Source: Streptomyces sp. GC420 (GTDB lineage: Bacteria > Actinomycetota > Actinomycetes > Streptomycetales > Streptomycetaceae). From it: 38,784 bases of DNA. The notes below the pieces were generated by a model. It did not search any database and had not been told where the DNA came from. It was given only the letters and a program-made list of their open reading frames with translations. Each line of letters starts with the position of its first letter. Position 1 is the stretch's first letter. Shown here in pieces: positions 32,692 to 38,784 of this stretch. The stretch is taken from contig NZ_JAAAXQ010000025.1 of NCBI RefSeq assembly GCF_009916105.1, forward strand, positions 1 to 38,784. Reading direction: 5' to 3'. Both the position numbers and the translations under genes were made by a program.

Positions 32692-33066
32692 ATGGCAGCT
32701 GAGTCAGGCGATGAAGCGGAGCGGGATCCGGTGGAATCCTTCATCGATGAAGTATTCGAGGAAATGGTGCGGGAGGCAGGCCTTTCCCAAAGCACGGGCC
32801 TGAAGTTCAGCAAGGACCCGCTGACGGCCGCTCTGGTCGAAACGGCTGTGGCCTCGCTGTCGAATCCGGCGCCCTCCAAGACGTCGGAGCTGGAGAGGGT
32901 CCTGTTCGCGAAGGCTCTCGCAACGGCTCTGGCGGAATCCCTCGCACCCGCGCTGGCAGAGGCCCTGGCCGCGGAAATGATGAAGGTCCTGAATCAGCAC
33001 GCGAGCTCCGGGTCCGAGTCCGGCGGCCGGGGCAGGACCGCCTCGACCGCGCAACGCCCGAAGTAG
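32692..33066 (+). CDS. Small helical protein of unknown function, probable partner of the repeat protein
   Basis: A 124-residue protein. I use the ATG at 32692 (MAAESGDEAERDPVESFIDE) with a GAGGAAAG site; the longer frame to 32581 crosses the hairpin and is not protein-like. The N-terminal 30 residues are acidic, then KDPLTAALVETAVASLSNPA, then a long Ala/Leu helix at about residues 67-102 (LFAKALATALAESLAPALAE, ALAAEMMKVL), then a Ser/Gly tail. No signal peptide or span. I recognise no family. Codon choice uses more GAA and GTA than neighbours, a hint of different origin. It follows the repeat protein by 188 bp on the same strand. Confidence 0.7.
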   Translation: MAAESGDEAERDPVESFIDEVFEEMVREAGLSQSTGLKFSKDPLTAALVETAVASLSNPAPSKTSELERVLFAKALATALAESLAPALAEALAAEMMKVLNQHASSGSESGGRGRTASTAQRPK

Positions 33067-33084
33067 CCCTGCTCACGGCTGCGG

Positions 33085-33115
33085 GCGGTCCGGGAGCGCG
33101 CCGGGACCGGACCGC
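33085..33115 (+). terminator. Possible weak terminator
   Basis: GCGGTCCGG (33085-33093) pairs with CCGGACCGC (33107-33115) over a 13-nt loop, 19 bp after the stop of the preceding gene. Confidence 0.45.
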
Positions 33116-33139
33116 CGCGAGGGCCGGACCGCCGCCAGG

Positions 33140-33219
33140 CCCCGTGCCACCAGGGCCCGGTGCCGACGGGTCCCGGTGCCGCCAGGGCCCGGTGCCGGCG
33201 GGATCCGGTGCCGGCGGGA
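33140..33219. repeat. 16-bp tandem repeat, five copies
   Basis: Units of the form CCCGGTGCCGxCxGGx repeat at 33140, 33156, 33172, 33188 and 33204 with few changes. It lies between the ends of two convergent genes and is not coding. Confidence 0.8.
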
Positions 33220-33240
33220 CCTGGCGGGAGGGCAGGGGCG

Positions 33241-35292
33241 TCAGACCAGCTCCGGGCGGTGCCACTGCTCGCCCAGCACGTGGTGTGCCAGGAAGCCCAG
33301 CACCGTGGCGTACCACAGGCGGACGTTGTTCGGCTTGAGGATCCAGTGCCCCTCGTCCGGGAAGTAGAGGAACTTCGCGGGCACCTCGAACCGCGTCAGG
33401 TCGTTCCACAGCGCCAGGGCTTCACCGATCGGTACGCGGTAGTCCTTGTCGCCGTGTATCACCAGCATGGGTGTGGTGATCTTCGCGGCCCTCAGGTGCG
33501 GGGACTCGCGCTCGTACCGCTCCGTGCGTACCAGCGGGTCGCCCTGGCGCCGCATCCAGAAGGCCGGTACGTCCGTCACCCCCGCGAAGCTGTACAGGTT
33601 CCACAGACTCGCGTGAGTGACGATCGCCTTGAAGCGGTCGGTCCGGGTGGCGATCCAGTTGGCCATGTATCCGCCGTACGAGCCGCCCATCATCGCCGTA
33701 CGCTCGCCGTCGAGGTCCTGCCGCAGGAGCGCGGCGTCGGTCAGCGCCATCACGTCCTCGTACGGTGCTCCGCCCCAGTGGGCCCAGCCGCGCTCGTGCA
33801 TCCGCTGCCCGTAGCCGGTGGACAGCGCCGGGTCCGGCAGCAGGACGGCGTAGCCGGCGGCCGCGGCCACCCAGGGGTTCCACCGCCAGTGCCAGGCGTT
33901 CCAGCTGGTCTGCGGGCCGCCGTGCACCCACAGCAGCAGTGGTGCCGGGGTCTCGGCGCGTGCCTCGCGCGGCAGCACCAGCCAGGCGCGCAGCGCCGTC
34001 CCGTCCTCGGCGGTGGCGTGCACCTCGGTGACGGTTCCGGGCAATGCTCCGACCTGGCCCGGGCACGGCAGCGGCACCGGGTGCCGGCCGGGCGGCGCGG
34101 CGTCCAGGCGTACGGGCGTGGGCGGGCTGTCCACGGCCGAGCGCAGCGCGTACAGGGTGCCGCCGTCCGGGCTCACGACCACGTCGGTGTACGCGCCGGA
34201 CGCGGTGATCCTGACCAGCTCACCACTGCCGGTGGAAAGCCGGAAGACGGGCGCGTGCCCGGCCACGTCGGCGGTGAAGTAGACCACCGGCGTGCCGTCC
34301 TCGCCCGGCACGGGGGAGACCACCGGCGCGCCCGGCCACTGGTCGAATCCGGGCAGCAGATCCCGCCCGGGGTCCTGGTCGTCGGTTGCGTCCGCCAGCC
34401 ACAGCGTGACGTCACCGGGGTCGTCCCAGCCGGTCCGGCGCTCGCGGGTGCAGACCAGATGCCGGCCGTCGGGGGTGAAGGCGGGAGCGGCGAACCAGGC
34501 GTCGGGCGACTCCAGCACCCGCAGTTGCTTGCCCGTGGCGGCGTCCGCCACCACGATCGCGGCGCGGATCTCGTCGGGGAGAGTGCCCGCGGCTGCTCCG
34601 TAGGCGACCAGCGAGCCGTCGGGAGAGACCGCGATCCCCTCGTAGGCGGAGATCCGGCGCGTTCCGCAGTCCACCGCGGCGGGGGCGGGCTGCCCGGCGG
34701 CGGCGTCCGGGACGCTGAACACCCGCGGGATGCCGGGACCGAGGTCGTGGTCCCAGAACCGCACCGGCGCGGACTCGTGGAGTATGGCCGAGACCTTGGC
34801 CTTCCGGCGGGCCTCGCGCAGCCCGGCGTCCTGTTCCGCGTCGGCCGCGCCGGGCAGCAGCGAGGCCGCCAGCGCGATCCGGGGCGACCCGGCGGCGGTC
34901 GCGTACTCGTCGATCCCGCCGGGCCTCGCCAGCATCTGCGACGCCTCGCCGCCACCCGCCGGCAGGCTCCACAGCGCCGCTTCCCGCTTGTCCTCCTCGC
35001 CCTCACCGGGGTCGGCGACCGGCCGGGAGGAGAGGAAGAGGAGGGTGCCGTCGTGCAGGAACCGGGGGGCGGACTCACCGCGGCCGGAGCGGGTGAGCCG
35101 CCGGGCCGGACGTTCGCCGGACGGGTCCACCTCCCACAGGGCGCCGATGAACCTGGTGCGGTCGGTGGACAGTTCCTGAACCACCGTCACAAGGCGGTTT
35201 CCGTCGGGGGAGAGGGCCAGCGAGGAGATCCGGGGCAGCGCGACGAACGCCGCCAGGTCGTGGAAGGCAGTCGACTCGGGCATGGGGCTCAT
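33241..35292 (-). CDS. Prolyl-oligopeptidase-family (S9) serine peptidase
   Basis: A 683-residue peptidase without a signal peptide, so probably cytoplasmic. The N-terminal 400 residues form the beta-propeller that gates access. The C-terminal alpha/beta-hydrolase domain holds the triad: Ser538 in GGSYGGYMANW, Asp617 in VIHGDKDYRVP and His649 in YFPDEGHWILKP. It also has LLLWVHGGPQTSWNAWHWRW forming the oxyanion region. It should cleave short peptides or acylaminoacyl-peptides. An alternative start at 35283 (MPESTAFHD) has a better placed AGGA. Full length for the S9C-like group. Confidence 0.93.
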   Translation of the reverse strand: MSPMPESTAFHDLAAFVALPRISSLALSPDGNRLVTVVQELSTDRTRFIGALWEVDPSGERPARRLTRSGRGESAPRFLHDGTLLFLSSRPVADPGEGEEDKREAALWSLPAGGGEASQMLARPGGIDEYATAAGSPRIALAASLLPGAADAEQDAGLREARRKAKVSAILHESAPVRFWDHDLGPGIPRVFSVPDAAAGQPAPAAVDCGTRRISAYEGIAVSPDGSLVAYGAAAGTLPDEIRAAIVVADAATGKQLRVLESPDAWFAAPAFTPDGRHLVCTRERRTGWDDPGDVTLWLADATDDQDPGRDLLPGFDQWPGAPVVSPVPGEDGTPVVYFTADVAGHAPVFRLSTGSGELVRITASGAYTDVVVSPDGGTLYALRSAVDSPPTPVRLDAAPPGRHPVPLPCPGQVGALPGTVTEVHATAEDGTALRAWLVLPREARAETPAPLLLWVHGGPQTSWNAWHWRWNPWVAAAAGYAVLLPDPALSTGYGQRMHERGWAHWGGAPYEDVMALTDAALLRQDLDGERTAMMGGSYGGYMANWIATRTDRFKAIVTHASLWNLYSFAGVTDVPAFWMRRQGDPLVRTERYERESPHLRAAKITTPMLVIHGDKDYRVPIGEALALWNDLTRFEVPAKFLYFPDEGHWILKPNNVRLWYATVLGFLAHHVLGEQWHRPELV

Positions 35293-35399
35293 CCTGGCCC
35301 TGACCTGGAAACCGCACCAGTGAGTCCCGGCAGCCGCCGACCGGAATCGGCCTGATGCCGACGCCGACGCCGATGCCTCGCCGACCCGCGGGCCGGTCG

Positions 35400-36083
<684 letters not shown>

Positions 36084-36095
36084 GAACCGGCACAC

Positions 36096-38194
<2,099 letters not shown>

Positions 38195-38226
38195 CGCGGC
38201 GTCCCCGCACCGCGCTCGCCCACTTC

Positions 38227-38265
38227 ACGGCAAGGCTCCAGGTCACCGACCTGGAGCCTTGCCGT
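38227..38265 (+). terminator. Terminator of the amtB-glnK operon
   Basis: A perfect 17-bp stem (38227-38243 and 38249-38265) with a 5-nt loop followed by TTCTCC. Confidence 0.9.
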
Positions 38266-38478
38266 TTCTCCGCTCCGTCGAAGCGCCTCGGGACGGCGGC
38301 CCACCACACGCCGGCCCGCTCCCGGTTCCGAAGAGCACTCCCATGCGCGCCCCCCGTCGCCACTCCCCGGCCGCGGTTCGGCCGCGGTTCGGCCGGCGCC
38401 CGGTCCCGGTCGGCGTCTCGTCGACGCCCCGCCCACGCCCGGTACGGGGCCTCGGACGAGGACCGGGGTGCGGGAGGG

Positions 38479-38784
38479 TCAGAGGCCGGCCTGGTCGAGG
38501 GCGCTCTGGAGCGACTGCCGGTAGCCGGCGCTGGTGTACGTGGCGCCGGACACGGTGTCGATGTCGGCGCTCTGCGCGGCGAGTGTCTCCTGGTTGAGCT
38601 CGGGGACGGCGGTGGAGGAGATCTCACTGCTCCTCGGCGAGGAGGAGGGGGACTGAACGGCGGTTGCACCGGTGATCCTGCCGCCGGTGACGGTGATCCG
38701 GACCTGGACCGGGCCGTACTTCGTCTGGGCAGTCGCGCCGGTGACGGTGCGGGTGGTGGGCGCCGCCGACGTGGTCCTCGGGGC
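38479..38784 (-). CDS. FMN-binding domain protein, partial at the right edge
   Basis: The last 101 codons of a leftward gene whose 5' end is outside the window. The segment KYGPVQVRITVTGGRITGAT is the start of the FMN-binding domain. The segment DIDTVSGATYTSAGYRQSLQ contains the SGATYT signature, whose Thr carries covalent phosphate-linked FMN in this family. The linker (PSSSPRSSEISS) is Ser-rich. Such proteins are usually exported and linked to electron transfer. It converges on glnK. Confidence 0.85.
   Translation of the reverse strand, partial: APRTTSAAPTTRTVTGATAQTKYGPVQVRITVTGGRITGATAVQSPSSSPRSSEISSTAVPELNQETLAAQSADIDTVSGATYTSAGYRQSLQSALDQAGL

Noticed and set aside
30573..32692. Long minus-strand frames opposite the CU044_5270 and repeat-protein genes
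   Set aside because: They are antisense shadows; the repeat there is the complement of the 22-residue repeat gene, and the plus frame has the ribosome binding site.

Overview
The window is high-GC DNA with strong third-position GC bias and actinomycete gene families (DUF5707, DUF5994, CU044_5270, SCO4225-type membrane protein, BBE-type FAD oxidoreductase, GlnR-type amtB-glnK). It is almost certainly a Streptomyces or close-relative chromosome, in an accessory part rather than a dense core region.

Layout. (1) 1-3300 is fairly conserved: a Yip1-family membrane protein, a hypothetical protein, then a leftward phosphoribosyltransferase, dcd (dCTP deaminase) and a small zinc-ribbon-like protein. 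(2) 3323-9690 is the most unusual part. An intact tRNA-Gly(CCC) gene is followed by four further copies of its 3' half plus terminator, all in the same orientation, at about 4698, 6309, 7523 and 9600. These look like tandem attachment sites. The units between them carry toxin-antitoxin-like genes (HigB/HigA-type, VapBC, a DUF6247-like/RelE-like pair, orphan XRE antitoxins) and decayed gene remnants, with no integrase left. (3) 9781-14984 is a scrambled zone: another XRE-toxin remnant, an IS21-like element reduced to its ends around a non-transposase gene, a Tat-exported FAD oxidoreductase, and a displaced fragment of one of the tRNA-linked units fused against a DUF5994 gene. (4) 15260-25410 holds a 5'-truncated HTTM protein, a GYD protein, two histidine kinase/response regulator pairs (one kinase is a double-length tandem protein whose second half lacks the phospho-acceptor His), a DUF5707 secreted protein and a VanZ protein. 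(5) 25641-33066 holds a truncated Ser/Thr kinase, two divergent secreted FG-GAP beta-propellers, an ECF sigma factor overlapping a CU044_5270 membrane protein, and two small helical proteins of unknown function, one built of exact 22-residue repeats. (6) 33241-38784 holds an S9 peptidase, a GNAT acetyltransferase interrupted by an in-frame hexanucleotide microsatellite, a GlnR-box-like site ahead of amtB-glnK (no glnD follows), and the 3' end of an FMN-binding protein gene running off the right edge.

How parts work together. The tRNA-linked array is best read as repeated site-specific insertion at one tRNA gene followed by decay, leaving small toxin-antitoxin cassettes. The kinase/regulator pairs and the sigma/CU044_5270 pair are translationally coupled signalling modules (ATGA overlaps). 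amtB-glnK is an ammonium uptake and PII-signalling operon. The repeat protein at 32132 and its neighbour at 32692 are the best candidates here for an undescribed system.
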